A stretch of DNA of 64,000 bases from Obelidium mucronatum (lineage: Eukaryota; Chytridiomycota; Chytridiomycetes; Chytridiales; Chytriomycetaceae). Positions within the stretch are counted from its first letter, which is position 1; the number at the start of each line of letters is the position of its first letter. The position numbers and the translations under genes are program-made. Location of the stretch: contig JAIVFH010000009.1 of NCBI GenBank assembly GCA_025765595.1, positions 62,001 through 126,000 of the forward strand, in the 5' to 3' direction. The notes under the pieces were generated by a model. It was not told the DNA's origin. It worked only from the letters and a program-made list of their open reading frames with translations, and did not search any database. This document shows positions 10,701-22,443 of this stretch, one piece after another.

Positions 10701-13560
10701 AGAACATCGGCTGTCCCTATACTTGAAAATTGAGGAACTAAAACAGGAAAATTCTGCAATTTATCCGTTGCTGGATTCTTATTACAAGGAAAGAAAATGG
10801 TTTGACTTGTTTGACGAGGTAAGTTTGTTTGGTGGTTATTAGGATCTTTTTTGGAAACCCAGGCTTTGACCACTGATTTATTGTTTGTAGTCGGACGCCA
10901 TCTTGACTTACAAATATCAATTAATCTATGCAATTGGCGGTCATGAGCTGTTACCGCATGGCATTGAAAGATGGTCGATGGTACACGCTCTTCTCCGTGT
11001 TCTCAATAATAACGAAAGCGTGAAGCGCCATTTACGCGCTTCTTCGTTCTCAACCGAACTTACTGGCGTCAAATCTTTTGAGTTCAAGCAGATTCGATTG
11101 ATTCAGGGCCTAGCGGAATCTGTGGACAAGACTGAGTTTTGGGAAACACTCAAAAGGATACTTGTGAAAGAATTGATTGCATCTCCTCCCACCGAACTCA
11201 TCTGGATAACTGAAATGGCGGAAACTCCTGGATTTTTGACGGCTTTGAACCTCACGCTTGTGGATCCACAGAGCCTGGCCACTACTTTGTTTGAAGAGTT
11301 TGAACAGCTCGTTGCTGTCAATCAGGCGCAAATTTTGATGCTTCGCGGTCTTTTAAGCTTTGGTCTTCTTGAGCACTGTCTTTCAATGCGCCATGCGGTG
11401 AACTTTGGAGTCGACGGCAAGCGTTCCAAGAGGATGGCAGTACCGTTCCTGGCTGTTGACGTGCCTTCAGAGGCAGCGGAATATAGTCACGCAGATGCTG
11501 CTATCCTTTTGACATCATTGTCGTATTATTACATTGGTTTGAGTGATGCCGAAATGGTGGAAGCTTTAAAAGCACTTTTGAATTTAAGTGAGTGACAGAA
11601 AAACAAACAATTTCTCACTCTAACTGTACTACTTCTCTTCTCAGCCCAAGAGTCTCAAAAACATCATTACTCTCTTTGGTTCAAGCAGATCGAAGCGTCG
11701 CTCTCAATGAAAGAAAAGAAAACCATCGACTTGGTCGCAAAGCTGGACTTGACAAATTCAAGCCAAGTGGCACTCCTCTGCAAAGTCTACAAGCGGTCCA
11801 CGGAAGCCATCAATTTCTGGTTAGAGAAATGCGTCTTTCCAAAAGACACTCAGCTGTACGCACAGCGGATCATGTCTTCTTCCTGGGATTTGGCATCCAG
11901 TGATCGAGCTGTTGGGTTTTCAGGAACCAAAGATTCCCACTTTTTACTACCGGCGCAAGTTCAGCAGAAGGATCCAACTGATGAAGCTTTGCTGGGAACT
12001 GACGGTATGATGTTGGAAAAGCTGATCGAGACAGTTGAGCAATTCCATGTTTTGGGTGTGACGGAAAGCGCATGCTGGCAAGAATTGGCAAAATATTGCG
12101 CGAAATCTGCCGCTTCTGCGTTGATTGATACGGGTGGCTTGCTTGCCGGGACTACTAATGCTGCTTTTTCGGAATATCTGAAGAGCGAGATGACCTCGGC
12201 AACGCACCTATTAGGCATTCTCTACTTTGACATTCTGAAAAAACAATGGATTGTATTGGAAATTAGCAGTGGATGGAAAACACCAGAAAGTCAGTCGCCG
12301 ATTTTGGCCAAAGACTGTTTTGTAGTGTTTGATGATGCCCGTTGTCGCGGAGTTGATAAAAAGTTGCGACAAGATGCGATGGCTGTTCTGACCCTGGGTC
12401 CTCGACTCAAGAAGGATAAATTGATGCAAGGTGCGGGAAGAATGAGACAACTTGGGTGTGACCAAAAATTGCATGTTGTTGCCACTGACGAAGTTTGCCA
12501 AGGCATCATGAGCTTGTTTGATGAGACTGCAGGCATGAATATTCGAACACAAGAAATTCTGGAATGGACGCTTTCCAACAACAAGGCCGACATGGTCGGT
12601 GGGTTGACTCAATGGATGCAACAAGGTATGCACTTTGAAGCCTGTAAGCAAGACCCAAAAAAGGCCAAAATTGAAGATGACTGGAAGCTAGTGTCTCTGT
12701 ATAATGCTGCTCCGGAAGAAATATTGTTACCAACCTGGCTGGAAACAAAAGTTTTTGATTACAAGACTGTCATCACAAACAAGATTTCGGAGCAAGTAAA
12801 TCAGTATGGACAAGAAATCCAAGTTCTATCCAGCCAAAACGAAGAATGCGAACGTGAACTACAAGAAGAAGCCGAAGAAGAGAAAGAAGTTGAAATTGTA
12901 CAACCAGTACAGCAAGCAATGGTGGAACACCCATGGAGATACGAAGACGCTATCAATTTAAATGCCGCGGTATCTATCACATCAACCAAAGTATTCAAAG
13001 TTCGCACTGCCGTCTCAGCATCTATTTTCAACATTGAGAACTTGCATTCCGCGGATTGGGGCGACAAAGTTTACGGAACAGAAAACTTTTTCCGCACAAT
13101 CAGTTCTTCGGATTCCCAGCCGCTTTTCTTACGCCCTTTGGATGCATTCTTGTACTTTAAACAAACCAAAACGGTTCTTCTTGTTTCAGAAAAAGAAGCA
13201 GATGCGCTTCTTGGCATCTTATGGAAGCAACCGCCAAGCTATTCCATATGTTTTGGACATCTCAGTCAAATCAAGCACACAGATCAGCCAGAGTTGAAAT
13301 TAGACTTGTTGGTGGGACACCCAACTGCTTTTACTATCGGACTGGATCAAAGTCTTGTGATGCAAGTTCTCAATGGTGAAACAAGGTTCTGTGGGGAATC
13401 GACTCCGACTGTACCACGCCCGATTATGACAAGGTTGCGAAAAATGACGTCAAGGGTCGCATCGCGAGAACCATTGTCTAAGCTTGTATTCAACAGGGGT
13501 CGATCATCGGAGTGGGAATTTTCAACGTTGAAGCAAGTTTGTGACAGGATGGTTGTTTGA
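4760..13560 (+). CDS. Giant DUF3638/DUF3645-type protein with helicase-like motifs (2,792 aa)
   Basis: Eight exons: 4760-4769, 4830-5477, 5540-5986, 6054-6906, 6959-8444, 8497-10818, 10891-11587, 11645-13560; introns 52-72 bases; total exactly 2,793 codons with no frame break. The start is a 10-base first exon (ATGTCAAAAG). Around residues 1790-1800 it carries a P-loop-like QLNMGEGKTRVIMPM. Near 1920 it has a DESD box (FDESDAILTYKYQLIYAIGG, split by an intron). Near 2400-2425 it has a helicase C-terminal-like LTLGPRL...QGAGRMRQLG. This order (MGEGK[ST]...DE.D.IL...RMR.LG) is what I know of DUF3638/DUF3645 proteins of fungi, plants and protists, often labelled ubiquitinyl hydrolase in databases without direct proof. 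A coiled coil occurs at 6640-6890. ATP-dependent remodelling is inference; the biochemical role is unknown. Confidence 0.85.
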
Positions 13561-13767
13561 AGATCTGATATGTTTGCGGTGTTGCGTTGATAAATGGTTG
13601 TGTTGATAAATGAGATTTTTAAAATGTCAATGCAATGTCATGGCAATTGGCGCCTCAAATTTTATAACATAAATTGTCTAAGATCGGGCGCAATATGGAA
13701 TCGGGTTTCACTTGGACTAAAAGCCCTATAAACAAGAGGCAACCCCCGCAGTGGACAGAAACAAAGA

Positions 13768-13998
13768 ATGACCACAAAGAAGGATTTGTCAGAACTTTAC
13801 AAATGGGGTGGTGGTGGCGCGTCTCTACGATTGTCTGGAGTGAACTATCCATTTGACGATGATGAAAATCAAGGGGACGAGGAGGCAAAGCCAGCAGAAG
13901 TGCCAGTTGCGCCTCCTTCAACGAAAGAGTCAATATCCAATGCCGTTTCGAAACAAGTAGAGATTCAACCTCCTCTCTCAAGCCGTACAACCAAATGA
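13768..13998 (+). CDS. Small acidic protein, unknown (76 aa)
   Basis: A single-exon frame MTTKKDLSELYKWGGGG... to the TGA at 13998, followed at once by an AATAAA at 14008-14013 that could serve as polyadenylation signal. The peptide has a Gly run, an acidic patch (FDDDENQGDEE) and a Pro/Ser-rich tail, so it is probably disordered. It lies 207 bases after the DUF3638 stop and converges on the WW-domain gene. I do not recognise it. A minus-strand frame covers the same bases but lacks support. Real coding is plausible from composition and the poly(A) signal only. Confidence 0.45.
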   Translation: MTTKKDLSELYKWGGGGASLRLSGVNYPFDDDENQGDEEAKPAEVPVAPPSTKESISNAVSKQVEIQPPLSSRTTK

Positions 13999-14007
13999 TG
14001 GAACACG

Positions 14008-14013
14008 AATAAA
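14008..14013 (+). terminator. AATAAA poly(A) signal after the small acidic protein
   Basis: AATAAA ten bases after the TGA at 13996-13998 (CGAATAAAAG). Consistent with a short 3' UTR. Function inferred. Confidence 0.4.
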
Positions 14014-14188
14014 AGTTATTTAATACTATTGAGATTGATGAACTTGGCAACAGGATGTCAGACAATCCATTCCACACACTTTACACCCAACGAGATTCAA
14101 TACTTTATTTTTTGAAATCACAACAACTTGGAAACCATACCTTTTGTCAAAATTAAATCAAAGCTGCACGGCAGTGACACACCTTTTT

Positions 14189-15073
14189 CTACCATCCATC
14201 ACCATCGTTATCAATAAACGTAGTAGACTCGTTTCCAAAACGGTCTTCTTGGGTAATCGTGGTAGACTCCACATTCCCCCAAAAATCACGCTCAATGTGC
14301 GTTTCTTGAACATTTCCCATGGCATCGACTTGAGTGATGTTGGTGTCATTGTTGAATCCTCCTCCTCCGCCCATATGACCAAAACCACCAGCACCAAAAC
14401 CGTCATTATAACCTCCTCCATAACCACCTCCATACCCGTAACCACCGCCGTAACCGCCTCCATATCCGTGGTGATGATGGCTGTTCATCATGCCGTTGAT
14501 GGCAAGAGCACCGGCAGCACCGGCAAGAACTCCTCCACCGACAGCAAGACCCGTAGAAATTCCAGGTTTAGATGATTGTGGAGCCTGATTTTTTTGGAAT
14601 TGGGGGTAAATAAGGCAGTACGACAAGGGTGTTTCACTTGCAAAGAAAAGGAATACACACCTGAACACCACCAAACATTTTCTGCTGTTGCTGTTGTTGA
14701 ACGCATTGCGGCTGCATTTGCTGCGGTGGGAAAGAGGGAGTCGTAACACGATCCATCTGTTGGGGTGGAGCACCCAGGTATCCACCCTGCTGAGGCTGAG
14801 GCTGGGCCTGGTAAGGCGCACCGGCTGGCTGAGGGAAGCCAGGAGGGGGAGGACCCGCAGGTTCGGCAAACTGCGGTGTTGGAATGTCCCTGGTTACGAA
14901 ATAAGGTTAGTTGTAAATTGGTCATTGGGTTTTTGATCAGCTCTGTGCGTTTGTTGAATTTCGTACCATTGAGACTGTCCGTTTGCGGTATTCACATAAA
15001 AGTATCTGCTGTATTGGTTGCTCCACTGGGCAACGAAGCCAGGCGGAAGCGGTGGTGGCTGTGGCCTTTGCAT
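14189..15073 (-). CDS. WW-domain protein with Gln/Pro- and Gly-rich tail (243 aa)
   Basis: A WW domain binds Pro-rich peptides; this protein is probably an adaptor. Exons 15073-14967, 14889-14661, 14584-14189 (introns 77 and 76 bases); the sum is 244 codons. The WW domain is near residues 8-40 (LPPGFVAQWSNQYSRYFYVN...SQWDIPTP) and is completed only after splicing. Next come a Pro/Gln-rich linker (about 40-110), a small hydrophobic Gly/Ala segment (GVLAGAAGALAI) and a Gly/Tyr repeat (GGGYGGGYGYGGGYGGGY). The C terminus contains two related motifs, ERDFWGNVESTTI and QEDRFGNESTTF. It starts 390 bases from the divergent RS-rich gene. The exact start is uncertain: an upstream ATG at about 15125 would need an implausibly short 29-base intron. 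Similar WW/Gly-rich proteins occur in other fungi; function is unknown. Confidence 0.75.
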
Positions 15074-15463
15074 TAGTTTTAACTTTTGGGATACTTTTTG
15101 ATGAACTTTTCCCACGAATCACTCATCTACGCTTATTAATATTCCTTTTCTATGAATTCTGCCAGAGTTGGAATGTTCTTGGTCTCAAATGATATCCTTT
15201 TTTTTCAAAGAATTCGATAGAACTTATTCGGAAAGATTGTCAGTGTTCGTACACCTACAGGCACTCACTGACCCAGCCGCTTCGCTTTGGCCACAAACCA
15301 GTCCCTTCCCTGGCATCCCAATCCTTGTCCATTTAGACGCTCGAGAAGTGTGTCCTCTGCTTGACTCTTTGCTAACTCGACCCTTCAATCGGTTCAACCA
15401 AACAAACCACCAACCAACCAACCAACCAAGTATCCTCTTTTGCGCCTTTCTCGCTGACTTCAA
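15074..15463. other. Divergent promoter region with CCAA microsatellite
   Basis: 390 bases between the WW-domain gene (minus) and the RS-rich gene (plus). It contains a (CCAA)n run at about 15408-15429, some 35 bases before the RS-gene ATG, probably within its 5' leader. No gene supported here. Confidence 0.6.
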
Positions 15464-17698
15464 ATGGACTATTCGGGCTTTGAAGCCTACGCTTCCTCGT
15501 ACGCCGCAGCTGGCCACGGCACACTAACCCGCGATGACTATGCCCGGCTGTGGCTCTCTGCGCAGAAGCCAGGTGGGTTTCTTTCTTCTTTGGTTCTTAG
15601 TGGTTAAACCATTCAACACACCAACTCCTTCAACAGCACCAACAACAGCGGCTCCACCCGCCTATGTCCAGGCTTACTACTCGAGCGCGTCAGCCAACAG
15701 CGGCATTCCCGTTGGTTTGACCAAAGACGAAATCGTGCTTTACAAGGAAGCGCAGAAGAAGGCCTGGCAAGAATACAGGACTCTGGGTACACTACACACA
15801 CAACTGTCAGTTCTTGTCCGCGTTACTTGCTTTTAACTCTGCTTTTTCGTTTTTGTCTACAGCCAACGCGCATCTTAAGAATCCGTTTGCTGAAGCTGCG
15901 GGACCCTCCACTGCTGAGAAACCTGTAAAACAAAAAGTTGTCTATGATCCATTCAAGGCTAAAAAAGTACTTTCGAGCGCAGAGTCTGCTGCCGCATCAG
16001 CTGCATCTAAACCAAATCCACATGATCCTCTGACCCCCATCTCATCAAAAACCGACATTGTAACCGAGGCGCCTTCTAGTATTCCCACTCCCCCACCGCC
16101 TCCGCCGCCTCTTCCTCTGACTTCTTTAGCATCTTCCGTTTCAGTGTCGAATCCTGCGTCGCTCGTGGAAATTGGGGAACCAATGCACAAGGAGAATAAT
16201 GTGTCTACTCAACCAGCAGCCGCAAATGTGATCACATCTAGTGATCAGGCGCATGTAAATCCTTCTTCTAATTCGCATCAACAACTCGAAAAACAATACC
16301 AGCGAGAGGAACAACAACAAGAACCCTCAACAACAACGCCGACAGCAACAACCAACAAATTCAAACTCGTTCTCAAACCATCTACAGAATCCAAACTTAA
16401 CGCCCCTGTTGCCCTCACAAAAGACCAAGAAATCTTGGCCCAATACGACGCTCGAATTGAGGCGGAAAACGCGGCACTCGCTGCCTTCCTTGTGGAACAA
16501 GAAAAAATCCGCGAACGGGTGGCGAAAGCGATTGAATCTAGAACTAAACAGTGTATGGCGCGTGTGCAAGCCTTGACGGAGGCACGGGAGTTGGAGAGGA
16601 CCAGACAGGAGGAGCGAAGAATTGCAGAGGAGGCCGAATTGAAGCGGAAATTGGAAGAGGAAGCGAGGAAGGAAGAAGAGGAGGAGAAGCGTCTTAAAGA
16701 GATTCAGAATCAAGAAGGGGGGGAAACAAGAATGGATACACCAAAATGTGAAAAAAGCGATGAAACGGGGATTAATGGAGGTAACGAAAAGACACCAACT
16801 GCAGCTTCCAACCGAGAACAGGGACAGGCAAAGACAAGTGGGATTGGGTCAGCAGTATTCGAGACTGGTGCCGAAGACGAAGAGGTGACTGCTTTGCCAA
16901 CAAGGACAACAGTTGGAGGTCGAGAATCTGGTCCCAATTTATTTCTTCCGCCCCCTCCCGAACCAGTTCCTGAAAAATCGAAACGCAGAAGAAGAAGAAG
17001 CAGTGCAAGCAGAAGCAGATCGAGAGACCGTCGCAGCAGTCGTCGATCGCATGGACGTCATCATCGTGATGATTCTGATCGAAGAGAGCGTCACAGAGGA
17101 GGACATGCTGGAGACTTCGAACGAGATGATTTTGATGGGCGCGGCGACGGATATTATCGCGAGTATGATCGGGGTGACGCTACTTACTCGGACAGATATC
17201 GGAACAGGGAAGAATCGCGCCACGAGGAATTTGGCCATCACAGGCGAGAATACTTCAACAATAACGACACCCATCAATTTTCACATTCTGATGCTTCACG
17301 CAGTGAAAGAAGTGAGTGTTTTTCTTGCTGTTTGCATATTTAATTCTTGCTCAAATTATATGAAAAAAGGTCAAGAGTTTAGCAGAGAGCTAAACAGCAT
17401 CAAGGTGCCCGTGGCACCGCCTCCACCACCTCCACCACCTCCAATGGCAAATCTTCCGGACGTATCATTTAATGATGAAAGATGTGCATCTATTCCAACT
17501 GAATCAGACTTTTCGGAAGTAGATGTATTGAAGGTGAGAGGAGAAATGCACCGAGACGAGCGCGATAGCAGCAACAGCAGTAGTACTGGCAACAGTAGCA
17601 GCAGCGGCAACAGCGAGGGAACTGCACGGCGCAAAAGAAAACACAAGAGTAGTCATCGTGATGATCGTAGTCGTGACCGCAAGAGATCCCATTCATGA
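15464..17698 (+). CDS. RS-rich, Pro-rich coiled-coil nuclear-type protein (678 aa)
   Basis: Exons 15464-15572, 15637-15786, 15863-17311, 17370-17698 (introns 64, 76, 58 bases); total 679 codons. Order of features: a short N-terminal region (DYSGFEAYASSYAAAGHG), a repeated Ser/Ala linker, a Pro run (PTPPPPPPPLPL, near 16085-16125) and a charged coiled coil (16430-16720, EKIRERVAKAIE...EEEEKRLKEIQ). Then come an Arg/Ser and Arg/Asp-rich stretch (KRRRRRSSASRSRSRDRRSS), a second Pro run (PPPPPPPPP, near 17415-17442) and a terminal Ser/Arg tail with KKRKHKSSHRDDRSRDRKR-like basic clusters. Such composition is typical of splicing-associated proteins. I see no RRM or zinc finger, so assignment to pre-mRNA processing is inference. 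A poly(A)-type AATAAA follows near 17701. Confidence 0.7.
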
Positions 17699-18058
17699 AA
17701 AAAATAAAGCTTCAAAGAAATTTGTTTCTGAAAAATCATGTGCCGCATAAGATAACTTTTGAGACCAAATGGAAAGAAGAACCGCCGCAATAAAACAGTT
17801 GGTTCGTTGGGAAATTGTCAGTGTAGTCTATCATGAATAGAATGGATTTTTGATCAACGCCGCTGATTGCAACCCTGCATTTGATAATTGATGAGGGGTA
17901 ATAATAATTTTGTTACGAGATTGTATAAATTGGAGGCGATTAAAATGAAGAAGAATTTCTCGTAATTTGGTAATTACAGTTTGTCTCATTTTGTTCATTT
18001 GCAGACAAACTGAAATTCATAATCCGAAAAAAATCTTACTGAAAAAGAGTCTGAAGTA
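17699..18058. other. Intergenic region, 360 bases
   Basis: Between the RS-rich and homeobox genes, both plus strand. AATAAA motifs near 17703 and 17791 can serve as poly(A) signals of the RS-rich gene. The rest is AT-rich without a frame. Confidence 0.5.
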
Positions 18059-19363
18059 ATGCCGCCTGCAACAATGCACAGCAACAGCAACGCACACTTC
18101 AGAAACATTTTCAGCAGTGTTATTCACGGCCAGACCCAACTTCCTTCTTTTGGACGCGGCTCAAGCAAGAAGGAGCAGCGGTATCTAACTGACCCCAATG
18201 GCCCACCCATCCCGCTTAGATCAGATGGAAGGCGGAAAAGAGTGCATCCAACACGCGAGCAGCAGACTTTACTGGAAGCTTTCTTCCAGGCAAATTATAA
18301 ACCATCCTCCAAAGAAAGAGCAGAGATTTGTAAACAAGTGAACATCAACTCGCGGTCTGTTCAGGTACGTAAATAGCCTCTTATATTTCGCTGATTTAGT
18401 GATACGTGTCGAACTGACTGGTATTACGCAGATTTGGTTTCAGAATCGTCGAGCTAAAATGAAGAAGGATGGAGAGATTCCCAACGGTCGAGGAGCGGAT
18501 AAGTCTGATTCCTCGGATGATGAGGACGATGATGAGCAGGAGTCCGTCAGTCCGTCTTCTGAATACAAACTGCCGGTTCCCACCACTCCAAGCAGCGCAA
18601 TAGAATCAAACTCAAAGCAACAGCAGCAGCAACAACAACAGCAACTGTTTCATCAACAGCCCCCCCTACCAGACTCACAGCAATCAGTAGCGCTCCAAAC
18701 TCTTTGGACAACCGAACAAGGGTCTTCCCGAATCCTCGCTTCAGAACTCAACATTGGTGTATGGAGACGCGTAGCAACCACAATGCAGGACTTAACTTGT
18801 CGAAGTCTCCACGTTACAAGGCGTAGTTCGATACTGCCGTCGTCGAAGCTGGATACACCTTCAAGATGGAACTCCCATTATCATCGATTATTGACGTGTC
18901 TATCCACCCCTTCCTCAACAGTACGTCCATGTCGAGTATTGCATTAGACGTGGGTGGGGTGCCCAGCTTCTATCGCGAATTGCGGGATCCACAAGGGGGT
19001 GTGACGGGACTGTTTGCACCGTGTGATGACTTTACGGAATCGAAGCAGGCGTCAGTGTGTACAAGACATGTTCTTCATGGATCCACGATTGAGATGGAGA
19101 GATTGTTTTTGCTGGTTTCGGAATACTTTGATGTTTTGAAGAGGCATCAAGATCAACAGTTTTTGGCGATTCAGATGCAAGCGTATCAGCAGCAGCAGCC
19201 ATATCAGACACAGCCAGCATACCAGCCGGTTCAAATGTTGGTGGCGCATAGTTCAGGGAATAGCAATCCGTTTCCAATCTCTCCTTTGAACACTCCCCAG
19301 TTGCCAAGCAGCAGCAATAGTAGTAGAGATCCACAAGCCGGATTGGGGTTGGAAGGCGCTTGA
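18059..19363 (+). CDS. Homeodomain transcription factor (389 aa)
   Basis: DNA-binding regulator acting in the nucleus. Exons 18059-18364, 18432-18758, 18827-19363 (introns of 67 and 68 bases); total 390 codons. The homeodomain covers about residues 57-116: RRKRVHPTREQQTLLEAFF in the N-terminal arm and helix 1, then the recognition helix SRSVQ|IWFQNRRAKMKK, whose WFQNRR core is split from VQ by intron 1. It is a typical 60-residue domain, not a TALE type. Downstream are an acidic patch (SDDEDDDEQES), a Gln run (18613-18650) and a conserved-looking C-terminal block (AVVEAGYTFKMELPLSSII...LDVGGVPSFYRE), followed by a Gln/Pro/Ser-rich tail. Intron 2 is placed to remove an in-frame TAG at 18824-18826. 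Targets cannot be read from sequence. Confidence 0.88.
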
Positions 19364-19632
19364 AGGCTTTTCTTTTTTTTATTCTAACTTTATTATTGCG
19401 GCTTGTTTCCTCTATTTGCATTTTATTTTATTTTAGTCAAATTGACTTGTTTGTATTTGGTATTGTTTTTTGCTATAAGGCGCGTGCCCGTCTACCGTGC
19501 ACTCAATCAAACGGTTGCAAATCCCAGGTCAAACAACCTCACTTGAAGGCCTCGACTTGAACCAAAGACCCAGACTCAATCACAGCGAGGAGGAACAAAA
19601 GGATTACAAAAAAAAAATCCGTGTTATATACA

Positions 19633-22319
19633 ATGAGGACAGTTTGTGTTGCTGGAGGAGCCTCGTTTCCCGCCCCCGCTTACCTTGCAGCGATATCCGC
19701 CTTCAGACTTCAATTCCCGTCTGCTCCGCAGATTTCATATATTGCGTCCAACTCGGGGACAAGGACAAACCAGTGTTCAGTCGGGAGTCTACCAATGGGG
19801 CGGCAGCGATATTGCACTTCTTGGAAACGCGTCAGCGACCGGCAGTACCAGCAATAGCAATCAGTTGGTTGTGTTACCCGCCATTGGAGGCGGTCTTGTC
19901 ATTGCCTTCAACATTCCCGGTCTGGAAACACTAAAACTCTCGCGCAAAGTGCTTCCCAGATTATTCGATGGAACAATAAAGCAGTGGAACGATGCGCTGC
20001 TTGTGGCTGATAATCCTTCGCTGCGGACAGTTTCTCATCCAATCATGGTCGTTCGAAGAAGTCCTGGGTCTGGGTCCACCGTGAATTTGGTTCAAGGCCT
20101 GAAATCTATGGATGCTTCACTGCAGTATTTAGATTCTCCATTTGTTCGCACAACATCTTCACAGGATTTACCCATCACATTGACCAACAACTCTATTCTC
20201 GTGAATACAAATGGCGCGGCAGGGGTTATCGTGGGCAACTACCCGTATACAATAACATATATGAGTCAGTTTGAGTTTCTCCAAGAACAGAATGTGACGA
20301 GCTCCAACTGCCATTTGGCAAAAGTGCAACATCAAAACGGGGAATTTATTGATTACTCATTGGATTCTGTTGCAATCGCCGTGAATACTGTTGATCAACA
20401 GAAACTGAATCAATTAAACGTTAGGAATCAGTCGATTTCTGTTTTAGACTCGGCGGCCCCGGGAAGTTATCCGTTCACAGTGATTTCGAATATTGTCTTG
20501 AACCTCAAGAATGTTTCTATTGATTATGATACCACTGTTTGGACAGCAAAGTTCTTGTGGTGGTATTTCATGAATCCGAGTTATACACAATCCGAGAGTT
20601 ATATGGCCGTTTTCAATACGTCTATTGGGGATAAGGCGCTTTCCTACCTGAAAGGCATAGAGTATCGGGGAGAGAAACTATATGGTCAATCAATTTGTGA
20701 TCAAACTTTTGAGAATTGGAAGTCTGTAAACCCTTGTCTTCATGGATATTGTCTCGACCCACTTCCTTTCCAAGATCCTCGAACTGAGTGCATTTGCAAC
20801 CTTGGCTATGAAAATGTTCTCTTCAAAGATTGTCGAGAGCCAATGCAGCTATTTCCTGGAAATAATTATTGGCCGGGAGTTGTAAAGTTTGTTCTTTGTG
20901 GTGTCGGGACTCTAGTCACAATCTATTTGGCGGTTCGTGTGTTTTTGAATCACGACGAAAAGCACATGAAGGCGGTGTCACCCTTTTGCAACTACTTTAT
21001 TTTGGCGGGTAGTTTTGTTGGACAGATTTCGATACTGGCATTAGCAGCTTCTGTTTCAAATGAAACTTGTTCGTTGATTGTTGTGCTTCCAGCATTTTCG
21101 TTTGCAGCCATTTTCGGGTTTGTTATCTTTTTCTCCTTTTCTTCAGCCCTGTACTATACGTCCATTGTGTAGTTTTTAATTCTTTGTCCTTTTCGTTAAA
21201 ATGTACAGGATGATTCTCTTGAAGTCACTGCGAATATTCGTCATCTTTCAGTATCGAAGAATGGCGCGTTCTCGAATGCTTCAAGATACATCTTTACTTG
21301 TTATTGCTGGCGTTTTCGCTCTGGTGAACGGTGGTTTTGCGTTTGCAACGGCAAAGGCCGTTGGCTTGCAACCTGTGTTGGCGCAGTACAATAACAGAGT
21401 CGACCATCAGTACATTTGCGCTGCAGCCATTGACTCTCTGTTGTCGACGATCGTTTTTTCTCTGTTTTTGAGCTTGAACGCGTTGTTGATGGTTGCTTGT
21501 CTGGTGTTTTGTTACTTGACTCGAGATACTGTGAAGAGGTTTAACGAATCCAAATCTATTGCTCTTGTCGTCTACGTCAGTGTATTAATCATTGTGCTTT
21601 GTTCGGTATGAATGATTTTTTATTGTTTTTATGTATATATATTTTTTTATTGAGTTACACCCTGTTCAAAGGCGATCGTCTTTGGACTCTCTTCGGAATC
21701 CGTCGAAACGCACAACCTGAGATACCTTTCAATATCCGTGGCGATTTTCTTAGTGTCTGTATTATCCCCCTTGATTTTATTAGCCGAGCCCCTCCAAAAG
21801 GGAAGCCAGGCAGTCCAAAACAACTTGATCCAACAACAACAGCAACAGCAGCAAACAGCCCAAAGCGGACACTACCAGAAAACACGAGAAGCAATATCAG
21901 GAGCTTACCTCTCTGAAATCGCCGAGTACAACAGCGGCCGCGTATCCGCCCACGTGTTCCAAGTGGGATTCAAACGAAAACGCCGTTTCGATTTGTGGGT
22001 TCCCGCCACTCTGATGGTTATCGGAAGCATTCACAGTTTATTCATCATGACCACGTCGTTCCACATGTTTGTTCAACTGGGCAGTGTGAAAATGAAATTG
22101 GCGGAGGAAATACAAGGGGAAGTGCGGCAAACCAACACGACAAGTACTACGATGGGGACTGCATTGGAAATGCAAATTGGCGGGGATTGTTACTTTATGG
22201 AGTTTGATACGCGAGAAAAGATGGAGGAGTTTTTAACGTTTCATACCCAAGCGACTGTTAGTTTTGCCTTGGAGCATCGGGACCCGGATGGCGGATTCGT
22301 GATTGGAGGGTTCAAGTAA
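19633..22319 (+). CDS. PstS-like/EGF-like/7TM chimeric receptor (about 853 aa, one 1-base frame break)
   Basis: Exons 19633-21150, 21209-21605, 21672-22319 (introns 58 and 66 bases). Residues about 5-350 resemble bacterial phosphate-binding PstS: AGGASFPAPAYLAAI, an NSGQGQ...QWGGSD loop matching GSGaG...DFgaSD, LPAIGGGLVIAFNIPGL, RLFDGTIKQWND and VVRRSPGSGSTV (matching hRSDGSGTT). Residues about 354-405 are Cys-rich and EGF-like (CLHGYC...ECICNLGYE...C). Then come seven hydrophobic segments (about 410-690), with a basic loop after TM3 (LLKSLRIFVIFQYRRMARSR) as in class C GPCRs, then a roughly 180-aa cytosolic tail with a Gln run. The frame shifts in GGGG at 19755-19758; dropping one base makes 854 codons. 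No convincing signal peptide follows the chosen ATG, so a 5' exon may be missing. Phosphate ligand is inference. Confidence 0.82.
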
Positions 22320-22443
22320 AAGACAAAAGGAGAGAAAGACCCTCCAAACTGTTTATTTTTATTGAGAATCGATCGTTTTCAAGTAAATCCTCTTTTGCCT
22401 ACGAAAATCCCCCTCACGTTTGGCAAAACACAAAACAAAAAAA

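Noticed and set aside
15074..15130. Upstream ATG with a 29-base intron for the WW gene
   Set aside because: In phase but far below the intron sizes seen elsewhere (45 bases or more); the ATG at 15073 suffices.
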